Counted from the first letter of the stretch, positions 25,328 to 34,641 are shown. The stretch: DNA of 64,000 nucleotides from CAIWHR01 sp963830485 (GCA_963830485.1 CAWHNE010000022.1:124001-188000); one strand, 5' to 3'. The notes: generated by a model not told the origin, from the letters alone. Numbers and translations are program-made.

Positions 25328-26551
25328 ATGAACCGGCCAATCAGCGAAGCAGAAACCCCATACGCCTGGCTGCGCCTGGGCGTGAGCCTGATGCTGTCGA
25401 CCATCGGCGGTGTGGGTATGTGGTCGGTGGTCGTTGCACTTCCCCCGGTGCAATCGGAGTTCGGTGTCGCACGCGGCGACGCCTCGCTCCCTTACACGCT
25501 GACGATGGTCGGCTTCGGGCTCGCCAGCGTCGTGATGGGCCGGCTCGCGGACCGCTTCGGAATCATGGTGCCCGTGATCTTGGGAACTCTCGCCCTCGGA
25601 CTCGGGTACGCCGCTGCCGGCCTGGCGGGCAGCCTCGGGCCGTATGCACTGGCGCAGGGTCTGCTGATCGGCGTGGGAAGCGCGGCGACCTTCGCCCCGC
25701 TGCTCGCGCACATCTCGCTGTGGTTCGTCCGACGACGCGGCATCGCTGTGGCAATTTTCGCCAGCGGCAACTATCTCGCGGGCGCGGTGTGGCCGCCGAT
25801 CGTGCAGCATTTCATCGAGAGCGACGGCTGGCGCCAGACCTATTTCGGGATCGGTATCTTCTGCGTGGTCACCATGCTCCCGCTGGCGATGCTGCTGCGC
25901 CGCCCACCGCCGGCCACCGAACGCGAGCCGTCCGGTACGGGCGCGAGTGCGCCGGTGCGCCCCGCTATTCTCGGACTTTCGAGCCGGACGCTCCAAGCGC
26001 TGCTGATCGTCGCCGGGCTGGCGTGTTGCGTTGCGATGTCGATGCCGCAGGTGCACTTGGTCGCCTATTGCAGCGACCTCGGCTATGGCCCCGCACGAGG
26101 CGCGGAGATGCTCTCGCTGATGCTCGCCTGCGGGATTGCGAGTCGGCTAACCTTCGGATTCATCTGCGATCGCATCGGAGGCTTGCGCACGCTGCTGCTC
26201 GGATCGACCCTGCAGGGACTGGCGCTCTTGCTGTTCCTGCCTTTCAACGGACTCGTTTCCCTGTACGTGATCTCGGCGTTGTTCGGGCTCTTCCAGGGCG
26301 GCATCGTGCCGTCCTATGCGATCATCGTGCGCGAGTACTTTCCCCCGAAGGAAGCGGGCGAGCGCGTCGGCGCGGTGATCACCGCGACGCTTTTCGGCAT
26401 GGCGCTCGGCGGCTGGATGTCCGGCGCGATCTTCGACCTCACGGGGTCCTACCGCGCGGCCTTCGTCAACGGCATCCTGTTCAATTTGCTGAACGTTTCG
26501 ATCGCGCTGTTCCTGTTGCGCCGGACAATGGTCCGGCCAGCGTTCGCGTGA
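25328..26551 (+). CDS. MFS transporter, oxalate/formate-antiporter-like
   Basis: 407 residues with 12 predicted membrane helices in two halves. MGRLADRFGIMVPV is the MFS motif A, and FICDRIGGLRTLLL its second-half copy; the central loop is short and polar (PPATEREPSGTG). The style fits the OFA/monocarboxylate group of the major facilitator superfamily. The substrate is unknown. AAGGGAAGCGCG precedes the ATG. No companion enzyme gene is nearby. Confidence 0.85.
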   Translation: MNRPISEAETPYAWLRLGVSLMLSTIGGVGMWSVVVALPPVQSEFGVARGDASLPYTLTMVGFGLASVVMGRLADRFGIMVPVILGTLALGLGYAAAGLAGSLGPYALAQGLLIGVGSAATFAPLLAHISLWFVRRRGIAVAIFASGNYLAGAVWPPIVQHFIESDGWRQTYFGIGIFCVVTMLPLAMLLRRPPPATEREPSGTGASAPVRPAILGLSSRTLQALLIVAGLACCVAMSMPQVHLVAYCSDLGYGPARGAEMLSLMLACGIASRLTFGFICDRIGGLRTLLLGSTLQGLALLLFLPFNGLVSLYVISALFGLFQGGIVPSYAIIVREYFPPKEAGERVGAVITATLFGMALGGWMSGAIFDLTGSYRAAFVNGILFNLLNVSIALFLLRRTMVRPAFA

Positions 26552-26726
26552 CGGGTGCAGCGAGAGCGGCCGGTCAACGAAACGGTCGCTCCGCCTCGGC
26601 GAGGCTTGGATGGGCAGGCGGGGCATGTTGCGCAGGAATGGGAATATCGAGGAACGCCGCGATGTTTACTCGATCCGGCATCATGGTTGGTACGGCAGGG
26701 TTCCTGCCGGTCGATCGGAGAAACTC

Positions 26727-28100
26727 ATGGCCCAGTGCTTGCGGTCGTTTGCGCTCGTTTCGCTCGTGGCCTACGCCTCTCTGGCAGGCGCGAACTACCA
26801 TACGTACCGGATCGACGAGATCTACTCGAATGCCGACGGCACCGTTCAGTACGTTGTGCTGCACGAGTCAATGGGATTCGATGGCGAGAACGAGCTCAAG
26901 GGGCACCCGCTCACGAGCACGGGGCCGGCCGGCACAGCAACCTTCATCTTTCCGCGGAATCTTCCCGGAGAGAGCTGCGGCTACTACGGGTGTACGCCAA
27001 GCCCCACTGCGAACACGCGAGTACTTATTGCTACGCAGGGGTTTGTCGACCTGGGGCTCATCACGCCGGATTACGTGATCCCGAAGGGCTTTCTCGCGCT
27101 TGGCGGCGGTACGCTCGATTACGCGGGCATCGATCCGTGGACCTACGGACCGCTGCCTACCGACGGCACGAACGCGCTCTACCGCACCGGCGCCGTGGCG
27201 CCGAACCTCGCAACGAACTTCTTCGGAGTATCCGTATCGATCTCGGCGCCGTCGCCCACGAAACCCGACCTCAATCAGCATGGTTTGAGTGGCTCGTGGT
27301 ACGAGCCGGCGACCGATGGACAGGGTTTCGAGGTTGAAGTGTTTCCCAACCTGGTGGCAGCCGGTACGGGTTCCGTCCAGGTAAGCTGGTTCACCTTCGA
27401 CACCGCCGCCGGTGGCGCGAATCGCCAGCGCTGGTACACGCTCAGCGGCAACATGGTGAGCGGACAGCCCGATGCTTCGCTGACGATCTATCAGAATACC
27501 GGCGGCAATTTCAATGCCCCGCCGATCACGAATGGAGTTGCGGTCGGGACCGCCACGCTGAGCTTCGACACATGCACCAGCGGGCAATTGTCATACACCT
27601 TCACCGACGGTTCGGGCCGCACGGGCACCATACCGTTGACGCGCATCACGCAGAATGTGACCTGCTCCGCGACGAGCGCGCGTCCTACCAATGCCGACTT
27701 CAGCTTTTCCGGCAATTGGTACAACGCCTTGACATCGGGTCAGGGATTCACTGTCGAGGTCAACCCGAACAACGGCTCGGTCTTCGTCCCGTGGTACACG
27801 TATGCACCCGCCGGCGCCAGCGCCGGGGCGGCCGGGCAACGCTGGTACGCGGCGTCAGGTGCATTTGCGCCGGGTTCCCGTTCGATCCCCGTGCAGATCT
27901 ACGAAACCATCGGAGGTGCGTTCGACGCACCGACGGTTCCTGCCCCGACCAGCACCAAGGTGGGAACAGGAACGCTCGCGTTCCAAAGCTGTTCGACCGG
28001 GACGTTCAACTACAGCTTCACCGCGGGAAGCAGCAGCGGCATGTCCGGAACCATTGCCCTGAGCCGCATCGGTCCCGTGCCAGCGGGATGTGCGTATTGA
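26727..28100 (+). CDS. secreted protein with two tandem GQGF-type repeats
   Basis: 457 residues. Signal peptide (FALVSLVAYASLAGA), a ~180-residue unique region (DEIYSNADGTVQYVVLHES, then PTANTRVLIATQGF) and two ~150-residue repeats starting LSGSWYEPATDGQGFEVEV and FSGNWYNALTSGQGFTVEV, each ending in a conserved Cys region (SFDTCTSGQLSYTFTDGSGR, AFQSCSTGTFNYSFT). The unique region resembles lamin-tail or similar extracellular beta domains. Related in design to the repeat part of the hydrolase 3 kb upstream. Function unknown; exported. Confidence 0.75.
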   Translation: MAQCLRSFALVSLVAYASLAGANYHTYRIDEIYSNADGTVQYVVLHESMGFDGENELKGHPLTSTGPAGTATFIFPRNLPGESCGYYGCTPSPTANTRVLIATQGFVDLGLITPDYVIPKGFLALGGGTLDYAGIDPWTYGPLPTDGTNALYRTGAVAPNLATNFFGVSVSISAPSPTKPDLNQHGLSGSWYEPATDGQGFEVEVFPNLVAAGTGSVQVSWFTFDTAAGGANRQRWYTLSGNMVSGQPDASLTIYQNTGGNFNAPPITNGVAVGTATLSFDTCTSGQLSYTFTDGSGRTGTIPLTRITQNVTCSATSARPTNADFSFSGNWYNALTSGQGFTVEVNPNNGSVFVPWYTYAPAGASAGAAGQRWYAASGAFAPGSRSIPVQIYETIGGAFDAPTVPAPTSTKVGTGTLAFQSCSTGTFNYSFTAGSSSGMSGTIALSRIGPVPAGCAY

Positions 28101-28147
28101 TCCGCCTCGCGCAGATCTCGCGCCGATCGCGCACCCTACACGGTGCG

Positions 28148-29098
28148 TTAGATACGGCGAATCAGCGCCGGTAGGTTACGCACATCGATCGTCCGTGCGC
28201 GCTCGGCGATCTCGCCGCCATAGCGGCCGATCAGACCTTGGCCCTGCTCGAAGAGCGGCGCAAACGCGGCCTTGAGCTTTCCGGCATCGAGCGTGCGGCC
28301 GCCGCCGTAGTACTGCTTGGCGAGCTGTCCGAGCGCCCACGTCGTCGCGAACGCCATGCCCGAGCTCGCGGTCTGGTGGCCGACCGCACGGCCCATGCCG
28401 CCCAATACGGTGCCCAGCAACCCGCCCAGCAGCTTGCGGCCGAACTGCTCGATGTACTGTCCGGTAAGGCCAACGCCCAGCGTGGCGATGAATTCCTTGA
28501 TATGGCCCTGATCGAGTTCGTAGCCGTGGGCCTTGCCGATCTGGTAGACGAGACGTACCTGCAGCGGGAGGATCGCCATAGAGGCGAGTGATTCCGGCAG
28601 CAGCTCCAGCGCGGCATTGGTCACGGACGCATTCACGATCTGCCGGTCCAGCGCTGCCGCGTCGGGCATCACGTGTCCCGCCGCTGGGCGGGCCAGCTCG
28701 GAACCGCTTTCGCCGGCGACACCGGCGGCCTCCGCGACTGCGTCGGCTTGCGCCACGTAGCCTTGCGCTTCCTGCGCGGGCATCCCGAGCGCCGCGGCGA
28801 GATCGCGCAGGAACGCGCCTTCCGCCGGCGAGTGAACCCCATCGGCGTCCGCGACCGCAACCGCAGTTTCATAGGCCTGACGCCGGGCTTCCGGTGTGGT
28901 GAGGGAACGCACCGCATCCGCGATCGGGATCTTGCGCACCAGAACATCGTCGTAGACGTCGATGAGATCGATCCGGCCCTCGCCAAGCCGTGCGGCGAGG
29001 CTCTTCAGCGCCGCGCGCTCGCGGTCGTCCTTCCCGCCGTCGGCGAGCGCCGCCATGAGTGCAATGGTCAGGAACGCGCGAATCTCAGAATCGTTCAT
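28148..29098 (-). CDS. TerB-like plus DUF697 membrane-associated protein
   Basis: 316 residues. The first ~110 residues are TerB-like (IRAFLTIALMAALADGGKDDRER..., VADADGVHSPAEGAFLRDLA), an acidic metal-associated helical domain; residues 150-260 are DUF697 (LQVRLVYQIGKAHGYELDQG, ATLGVGLTGQYIEQFGRKLLGG) with hydrophobic helices. DUF697 is found at the C-terminus of some membrane GTPases; here the GTPase part is absent. Stress response is suggested by TerB but unproven. Stands alone. Confidence 0.8.
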   Translation of the reverse strand: MNDSEIRAFLTIALMAALADGGKDDRERAALKSLAARLGEGRIDLIDVYDDVLVRKIPIADAVRSLTTPEARRQAYETAVAVADADGVHSPAEGAFLRDLAAALGMPAQEAQGYVAQADAVAEAAGVAGESGSELARPAAGHVMPDAAALDRQIVNASVTNAALELLPESLASMAILPLQVRLVYQIGKAHGYELDQGHIKEFIATLGVGLTGQYIEQFGRKLLGGLLGTVLGGMGRAVGHQTASSGMAFATTWALGQLAKQYYGGGRTLDAGKLKAAFAPLFEQGQGLIGRYGGEIAERARTIDVRNLPALIRRI

Positions 29099-29354
29099 CG
29101 GAGCCTCTCCTTGTTCCGCGGGTCATGGGTGAGTACCGCGCAACTGAGGCATGCGGGTTCGGAGGAGCTCGCTTCAGGCGACTCAACCGCGGGCGCAGGT
29201 GTGCGGTCATGCCGCCAGCGTACCCGATTTTGCGTCGCGCCCCGTAACTGCGCAGGGGGTTCAGCGCGGTTGCAACGGCCGCATTTCGGCGTACGCTATC
29301 TCGGCGTGATTCCCTTCCGGGCGGCAGCCAGACTTTCTGAAGCGCGACATTGAT

Positions 29355-30197
29355 ATGGGGCATCTAGGCGTCCAGACATTGTCTCTGTTCATTCCGCAGT
29401 GCTTGTTCTGTGGCCACACGAATCCGGCGGATGCCAAGTACTGCAACGAATGCGGCTCGCCGCTACATCTGAAACCGTGCAAGCAATGTGGAGCGGTCAA
29501 TGATACGGCTGCCGGGGCCTGCCACAAATGCGGCACGGCGGATGCAGCGCTGGTCATCACGCCTGACGCTCAGCCTTCGGACACACACGGGCGATCACCG
29601 CCCCCCGAGGCCCTTGATACAACGCCTGCGGTCGTATCGCAGATTCTGGGCACCACAGCAAGACCGCGTCAAAATTTCCGCGTGGCAATGGCCGCATTAC
29701 TGCCCGTCCTATTGCTTAGCGCGGTCGCCGTTCTTGCCTACTATGTCTACCGCGATCCGGCGCAGCTCAGTGAGCAAGTATCACTCCCTTCGACGGCGCC
29801 AGAGCCCAGCGCAATCGAGACGAGCGTCGAGACGATCCACGAGCCTAAACCGGAACCGGCGAGCGCGTCCGAAAGCACGCCGGATGCGAAACCGCCCGAG
29901 TTGGTCAGGTCCGTCCGCGAGCGCCGGCGCACCCGGCCTGAACACGTCGCGGTTCCTCCGGTTCAGGAACGCGCGACGCCCGCCGCGGAACCACCGCAAC
30001 CGGATCCCGTGCCGTCGACGATTGTGCGCGCGCCGGACCCGCCCCCGGGCCTTGACGAACAGCTGGCGCGATGCGCTCACAACTCAGTCTTCGAACGCGT
30101 GCTATGCGATCAGCGTGTGCGAATTGCCTACTGCGAGGGCCGCTGGGGGCGCGTACCCGAGTGTCCGAGCGGGCGGGTAGCAGACTACGGTCAGTAG
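29355..30197 (+). CDS. double zinc-ribbon membrane protein
   Basis: 280 residues. Two zinc ribbons at the N-terminus (CLFCGHTNPADAKYCNECG and CKQCGAVNDTAAGACHKCG), one membrane helix (MAALLPVLLLSAVAVLAYYV), a long Pro/Glu-rich linker with many Glu and Arg, and a C-terminal Cys-containing end (ARCAHNSVFERVLCDQRVRIAYC). The plan is cytoplasmic ribbon, helix, periplasmic Pro-rich spacer. Similar proteins are common in Betaproteobacteria and have no known function. The gene lies just left of an IS element. Confidence 0.75.
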   Translation: MGHLGVQTLSLFIPQCLFCGHTNPADAKYCNECGSPLHLKPCKQCGAVNDTAAGACHKCGTADAALVITPDAQPSDTHGRSPPPEALDTTPAVVSQILGTTARPRQNFRVAMAALLPVLLLSAVAVLAYYVYRDPAQLSEQVSLPSTAPEPSAIETSVETIHEPKPEPASASESTPDAKPPELVRSVRERRRTRPEHVAVPPVQERATPAAEPPQPDPVPSTIVRAPDPPPGLDEQLARCAHNSVFERVLCDQRVRIAYCEGRWGRVPECPSGRVADYGQ

Positions 30198-30288
30198 CTG
30201 CCTTCGTCCTTTGGTTTGCGAACCCTACAAGGACAGATAATGGCCAAGGTGAGTGACGCGAGACCTAACCGCTCTATATGGCCTCCCC

Positions 30289-30526
30289 GATGATCGCAAG
30301 TGTGGTCGTCGTTGACGGCAAGTAGGTCGAGACTGCATCTCTATATTCGGTCTTTGGCTGCAGCACGGTTTGCTGCCGACCCTGATGGAACAGCCGCGCG
30401 CCCGATCCTCATTCGTTCAGTGGCCTCGAACAGCGGGCCGTCGCGGTTATCAGGCTCTTCGGGCGCCGGTCTGACCTGTTGCCCATCAACGCTGCATCGT
30501 CGCAATCTCCTGGCGGGAATCGATGT
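30289..30526 (-). ncRNA. candidate bridge RNA region of the IS1111 element
   Basis: About 240 bp of non-coding DNA between the transposase stop and the inner repeat. IS110-family recombinases use a bridge RNA that pairs with target and donor; in the IS1111 group it is encoded downstream of the transposase. Position and size fit; I did not derive the secondary structure or the guide loops. Confidence 0.35.
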
Positions 30527-31543
30527 TCAAGCGATGACTCGGTATTCCTTGCCGCGCGCGAGTAGCGCCCACATGATGCGGGCGTGCTTTGCCGCCAGTG
30601 CCACCGCCGCGACGTTGTCGGGACGGCGTCGGCGCAGGCTTTCTGCCCAACGGCTCTTCGCATCATCGCGGTTGGGTGTCAGGCGGAGGACTGCGCGGGC
30701 ACCATGGATGAGCAAGGTGCGAAGGTATACGTCGCCGTGCTTGGTCATGACGCCGAGTCGCTGTTTGCCGCCGGTCGAATGTTGTCGTGGGGTGAGTCCG
30801 AGCCAGGCGGCAAACTGGCGTCCGTTACGAAACACCTTGCCATCGCCGACACTGGCGATCACCGCAGTCGCCGTCACCGGCCCCACGCCCTCGATCTTCA
30901 TCAGTCGCTTCGCGGGTGCGCTGTCGCGAGCCAATGCCGCGATGCGCCGGTCGTAAGCGGCGATGCGTACATCCAACTCGCGCAACTGCTCGCCGGCGTC
31001 CGCGAACACCTCGCGCGCGATCCCCGGAACCCCGTTCTCGCCGTCTTCCAGGATTTCTGGCAACGCGTGGCGCAGCCGGTCGAGCCCGTTGCCGATCACG
31101 ATCCCATACTCGGCGAGCAGCCCCCGCAGGCGATTGGCGAGTGCCGTGCGTTCTTCGACCAAACCTTGGCGCAAACGATGGACGGCGATCACCGCTTGCT
31201 GCTCGACCGACTTGATCGCCACAAAGCGCGTCTTCGGTCGAGCCACGGCTTCGCAGATCGCCTCCGCGTCGTTGGCGTCGTTCTTCCCACCCTGGCGATA
31301 CGGGGCAACGAATTCAGCCGCCATGATGCGCGGGTCGTGTCCGAGTTCGCGCAGCTTGCGCGCCCAGTGCTGGGCTCCCGAGCACGCTTCCATGCCGACC
31401 CGGCATGGCGGAAGCTGGGCAAAGCACTCGACCAGCTTCGCGCGGCGCACCGTCCTCCTTAACACCGGATTGCTGCGCTCATCCACGCCGTGAAGCGAGA
31501 ACACGTTCTTTGCCAAGTCGAGACCGACGGTAGTAATCTTCAT
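30527..31543 (-). CDS. IS110-family (IS1111 group) DEDD transposase
   Basis: 338 residues. N-terminal RuvC-like DEDD domain (VGLDLAKNVFSLHGVD, VGMEACSGAQHWARKL, GGKNDANDAEAICEA) and C-terminal Tnp2 domain with GVGPVTATAVIASVGD and WLGLTPRQHSTGGKQRLG, which holds the catalytic Ser-type region. Start ATG 31543 follows GAGGAGGAGG. Full length, so potentially active. Confidence 0.93.
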   Translation of the reverse strand: MKITTVGLDLAKNVFSLHGVDERSNPVLRRTVRRAKLVECFAQLPPCRVGMEACSGAQHWARKLRELGHDPRIMAAEFVAPYRQGGKNDANDAEAICEAVARPKTRFVAIKSVEQQAVIAVHRLRQGLVEERTALANRLRGLLAEYGIVIGNGLDRLRHALPEILEDGENGVPGIAREVFADAGEQLRELDVRIAAYDRRIAALARDSAPAKRLMKIEGVGPVTATAVIASVGDGKVFRNGRQFAAWLGLTPRQHSTGGKQRLGVMTKHGDVYLRTLLIHGARAVLRLTPNRDDAKSRWAESLRRRRPDNVAAVALAAKHARIMWALLARGKEYRVIA

Positions 31544-31794
31544 GGCGCCTCCTCCTCTCAGCGATTGGACATGAACCGATTTCCAATCTGGCACACTCGA
31601 TGCCGTTCGAGTAGGGGGAGGCCATTCCATTCGCTCAACGCGGACGTCCCGCTGCGAGGCTTCGTCCGCTGCCGCTCACCGACCTTCGCCCGCTAGGCGT
31701 CACAGAACATACTCTTGCAACCGGCGATCCACCCGTCCTTCGGCGAGTACGTTCGACACGCCATATCCACAACCCAACCGCAAAGGAGCGCTCC

Positions 31795-32100
31795 ATGGCC
31801 ACCTTCATTCCAGGCCAGACTGTCAGAACCCAAGACCCCACGGTTGAAGTCACGGTCACCCCAAACGCCCCTTTGCCTGTTGGGTCCCACCGATTCCAGC
31901 TCGTGGTGGTTGACGACTCCGGTCTTCAGTCAGAGCCAGCCATTGCGGAGATCGTCGTCATCGACAGTGAGCGACCAACCGCAGTGATCGACGCCCCTCG
32001 AACGGTACAGTTCGGAAGTTCGTTCACGCTGTCCGGCGCGCGGTCCGCCGATCTGGGCGGGGGAAGGATCACCGCATACCACTGGGTGCGACTCGCCTAG
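31795..32100 (+). CDS. small Ig/PKD-like beta-sandwich protein
   Basis: 101 residues without signal peptide. Strand pattern and the segments SHRFQLVVVDDSGLQSEPA and PTAVIDAPRTVQFGSSFTLSG resemble PKD/Ig-like repeats of phage-tail or contractile-injection accessory proteins. AAAGGAGCG precedes the ATG. Neighbours are the IS element and, 1.5 kb on, an Hcp gene, so a link to secretion is possible but unproven. Function unknown. Confidence 0.6.
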   Translation: MATFIPGQTVRTQDPTVEVTVTPNAPLPVGSHRFQLVVVDDSGLQSEPAIAEIVVIDSERPTAVIDAPRTVQFGSSFTLSGARSADLGGGRITAYHWVRLA

Positions 32101-32325
32101 AGAGTGGAGTGGCGGGATTCGAACCAGCCGGTGTCCTGGGGCTGCACGTGCGCTCGGGCGTCGCAAACGAGCCAAAATTGAGCAGGTGGCAGTCGCCGCG
32201 GGCCTGCACGAGAATGCCCGTTGCGGGCGTGAGAGCGAGGTCGTAGGCCACAGAATGGACCAGCGAACGTTCATTGGCACAATGGCGACAGCCGCCGCCA
32301 CGATGATCGTCGTCGAACGGTAGCG

Positions 32326-33681
32326 ATGCAGCAGTCAGAAACGCCAACGCGAGAATTGACTCTTGAGGAGGCGGTTTCGATCGCCATCCTCCTGCAGAAA
32401 AACGAGCAGCTCGCTGAGGCGGAGGAGCTCTATCACCGGATCTTCGACGTCGCCCCCAACCATCCCGAAGCGTTGCATTACGCGGGTGTGCTCGCCCATC
32501 AGCAGGGTCGGAGTGACGAGGCTATCGCACTCATCGAGAAGAGCCTCCGACTCGTGCCTGACCACGCGGATTGCTACAGCAACCTGGGCATCGTCTTCCA
32601 GGCCCAGGGCAAACTGGACGCTGCCATCGCCGCCTACCAGCGCGCGATTTCACTGAATCCAGATCATGCGAATGCGCACAGCAATCTCGGCGTGCTGTTG
32701 CGGGCGACGGGCAAACCGGGCGAAGCCGAAGCCGCTTATCGAACAGCCATTCGCGCAGACCCCGGTCACATCGATGCGTACACCAACCTGGGTATTCTCC
32801 TGACGGGGTTGAAGCGAAACGAGGAGGCGGTCGCTTGCTTCTGCAAAGTAATCACGCTGAGGCCGAAGCACCGGGAAGCCCGAAAACTTCTGGCGCTGGC
32901 GCACTGCACCATCGGCGAGATCGACGAGGCCGTGAAGATTTTCGAGGAATGGCTCGATGAGGAGCCAGAGGACCCGATTGCGCGGCACATGTTGGCGGCC
33001 TGTACCGGTCAAGACGTCCCGGCGCGCGCGTCGGACGGGTTCGTCGCGGAAACCTTCGACAGCTTCGCCGCCAGCTTTGAGTCGAAGCTTGCGAAGTTGT
33101 CGTACCGCGCCCCGGCGCTTGTCGCGGCGATGCTGGACGATTCGGGACTCGGCCCGTCAAAGAGCCTCGACGTGCTCGATGCCGGCTGCGGAACGGGGCT
33201 GTGCGGTCCGCTCGTGGTCCCGTATGCTCGCCGACTGACAGGTGTCGATCTCTCCGCGGGCATGCTGGCTCAAGCGAAAGAGAAGAATGTCTACGACGCG
33301 CTGGTCAAAGGCGAGTTGACGGAGTACTTGCGGAACAGCAAGGAAGCGTTCGACCTGATCGTTTCGGCGGACACGCTGGTCTATTTCGGCGGCCTGGAAG
33401 ACGTCGTCGCGGCCGCCGCCGGAGCCCTGCGACCGGACGGCTTATTGATCTTTACTCTCGAGCACGGAGTGGGCGGCGACGCGACCCCGGACTATCACCT
33501 CGAGCTGCACGGCCGCTATAGCCACTCCCGCGGGTATGTCGAACAGCTACTCACTGGCGCCGGACTGGTGTCGGAGATTGCTCACGCCGAGTTGCGGATG
33601 GAATCGGGGGCGCCCGTTGCGGGGCTGGTGATTCGGGCGATGAAAGGGGGCGCTCCGATTACCAAACCTTGTTGGCCTTGA
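32326..33681 (+). CDS. TPR-repeat protein with C-terminal SAM methyltransferase domain
   Basis: 451 residues. About five TPR units fill residues 15-210 (AEELYHRIFDVAPNHPEALHYAG, YSNLGIVFQAQGKLDAAIAAY and others). Residues 225-445 are a class I methyltransferase with motif I VLDAGCGTGLCGPL, then GVDLSAGMLAQAKEK, FDLIVSADTLVYFGG and the FTLEHG strand. Relatives methylate proteins or small molecules; the substrate is unknown. The 3' end overlaps the end of hcp on the other strand by 23 bp. Confidence 0.85.
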   Translation: MQQSETPTRELTLEEAVSIAILLQKNEQLAEAEELYHRIFDVAPNHPEALHYAGVLAHQQGRSDEAIALIEKSLRLVPDHADCYSNLGIVFQAQGKLDAAIAAYQRAISLNPDHANAHSNLGVLLRATGKPGEAEAAYRTAIRADPGHIDAYTNLGILLTGLKRNEEAVACFCKVITLRPKHREARKLLALAHCTIGEIDEAVKIFEEWLDEEPEDPIARHMLAACTGQDVPARASDGFVAETFDSFAASFESKLAKLSYRAPALVAAMLDDSGLGPSKSLDVLDAGCGTGLCGPLVVPYARRLTGVDLSAGMLAQAKEKNVYDALVKGELTEYLRNSKEAFDLIVSADTLVYFGGLEDVVAAAAGALRPDGLLIFTLEHGVGGDATPDYHLELHGRYSHSRGYVEQLLTGAGLVSEIAHAELRMESGAPVAGLVIRAMKGGAPITKPCWP

Positions 33682-34141
33682 TGTCGTACTTGAAATGGAC
33701 GCCGGCATCCAGTGACCCATCGGCTTTCTGCGGCTTGTATTCCAGGTCGACTTTGGCGAACTGAAGCGCGACGCTCTCCGCCGTGGTCGCTCCGTCGCCG
33801 GCACCGCTCGGAGCCACGCTGGTGATGATGATGTCGTTCATCTTGATGATCAGGAATTCCTGCTGGCCCTTGCCGGCCTTGCGCACCGTGATGGTCGCTT
33901 CCTTGATGTGCTCACCGGTCGCGCACGCTTTCAACAGAACCGGCGACGCTTTGTCGACGTGATGGGTAAAGTTGAAATCATTGAAATTCGCTTTGCCCGC
34001 ACCCCCTCCACCGCCTTGGGCAAGGGTACCGCTCTGATTCACTCCCCAGGACCACGAGAGCACCTCGACCTCGTCCTTGTGCTTGCTGTCGCCTGATTCG
34101 CCCTTGATGTCGCCGAGCTTTGCGAAGATGTCCGCTGCCAT
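33659..34141 (-). CDS. hcp: Hcp1-family type VI secretion tube protein, orphan
   Basis: 160 residues. AADIFAKLGDIKGESGD at the start and DEVEVLSWSWGVNQSGT are Hcp signatures; Hcp forms hexameric rings of the T6SS tube. AGGAG lies 8 bases before the ATG. No other type VI genes (TssB, TssC, VgrG, TssK and so on) occur in the window, so it is an orphan copy or carries an effector role. It is 0.46 kb left of the tmRNA island. Confidence 0.9.
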   Translation of the reverse strand: MAADIFAKLGDIKGESGDSKHKDEVEVLSWSWGVNQSGTLAQGGGGGAGKANFNDFNFTHHVDKASPVLLKACATGEHIKEATITVRKAGKGQQEFLIIKMNDIIITSVAPSGAGDGATTAESVALQFAKVDLEYKPQKADGSLDAGVHFKYDIKANKVW

Positions 34142-34604
34142 GACGAAGCTCCTGTTCTAAGGTGCGCTTCCCTTGACGGATGCCCTCAAGAATTGACCGG
34201 CCTTGGCGAACGGCAGCTTGGGCACCAGCCGACGCGAAACGGTCAGGCAGGCCTGCATGTCCTCGCGCTCCTCGAAGGTACCGATCTTATCGGGCACAAT
34301 TTGCTACTTTACGCTTCCAGAATTTTTGCGCAAGTGAGCATTCCCGCAGCAACCCATCGCTCCGCGTAACTCAATCGTCACCCTGTCCTAGCGCAGCGGG
34401 CTCGGCGTCCTAGGCCCGCTACCGCACTCCCGCACAAAAGCGCCCCTGCGAGTCGAAACCGCAGGGCGCGGTGCTGCAGCACTTCAATCGGTAGAGCAGT
34501 TTTTCGCGCTGCGCCGACGATCTACTAGCGAACCGGCGTAGACAACGCAATACCCGCATGCACTATGGGACCAGAGAGGAAAACGGCCCCGCGTGGGGCC
34601 GTCG
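34142..34604. other. intergenic stretch between hcp and the island end
   Basis: About 460 bp where I see no gene. The last 25 bp hold the terminator hairpin that ended the tmRNA gene before the island came in. Codon use is not coding-like in any frame. Confidence 0.4.
34585..34600 (-). terminator. ancestral tmRNA terminator at the distal island end
   Basis: GGCCCC (34585-34590), loop GCGT, GGGGCC (34595-34600), followed on the minus strand by GTTTTCC. It lies just beyond the distal copy of the tmRNA 3' end, exactly where the terminator should be if the island were removed. Confidence 0.65.
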
Positions 34605-34641
34605 TTCTTGCTGATGGTGGAGGTGGCGAGAATCGAACTCG
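34605..34641 (-). repeat. distal attachment repeat (attR-like), copy of the tmRNA 3' end
   Basis: 37 bp identical to 41802-41838, covering the last 27 nt of the tmRNA (T-arm, acceptor strand, CCA) plus 10 bp beyond it. With the terminators included, near-identity extends to about 60 bp (34582-34641 against 41778-41838). Confidence 0.88.

Larger units (their letters stand above)
30278..31625 (-). mobile_element. IS110-family element, IS1111 group, complete
   Basis: The transposase gene is enclosed by an 11-bp perfect inverted repeat, ATGGCCTCCCC at 30278-30288 and its complement at 31615-31625. IS1111-group elements have such sub-terminal repeats a few bases inside the true ends, so the real termini should lie slightly outside. 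The layout, 70 bp before the transposase and about 240 bp after it, is typical of the group. Confidence 0.75.

Noticed and set aside
32101..32130. tRNA-like 3' end on the minus strand (GGTTCGAATCCCGCCACTCC)
   Set aside because: The T-stem has a mismatch, no CCA follows and no body of a tRNA lies upstream. At most a worn attachment-site remnant.
34465..34505. D-arm-like stretch (CAATCGGTAGAGCAG)
   Set aside because: No anticodon arm, T-arm or acceptor can be built around it.
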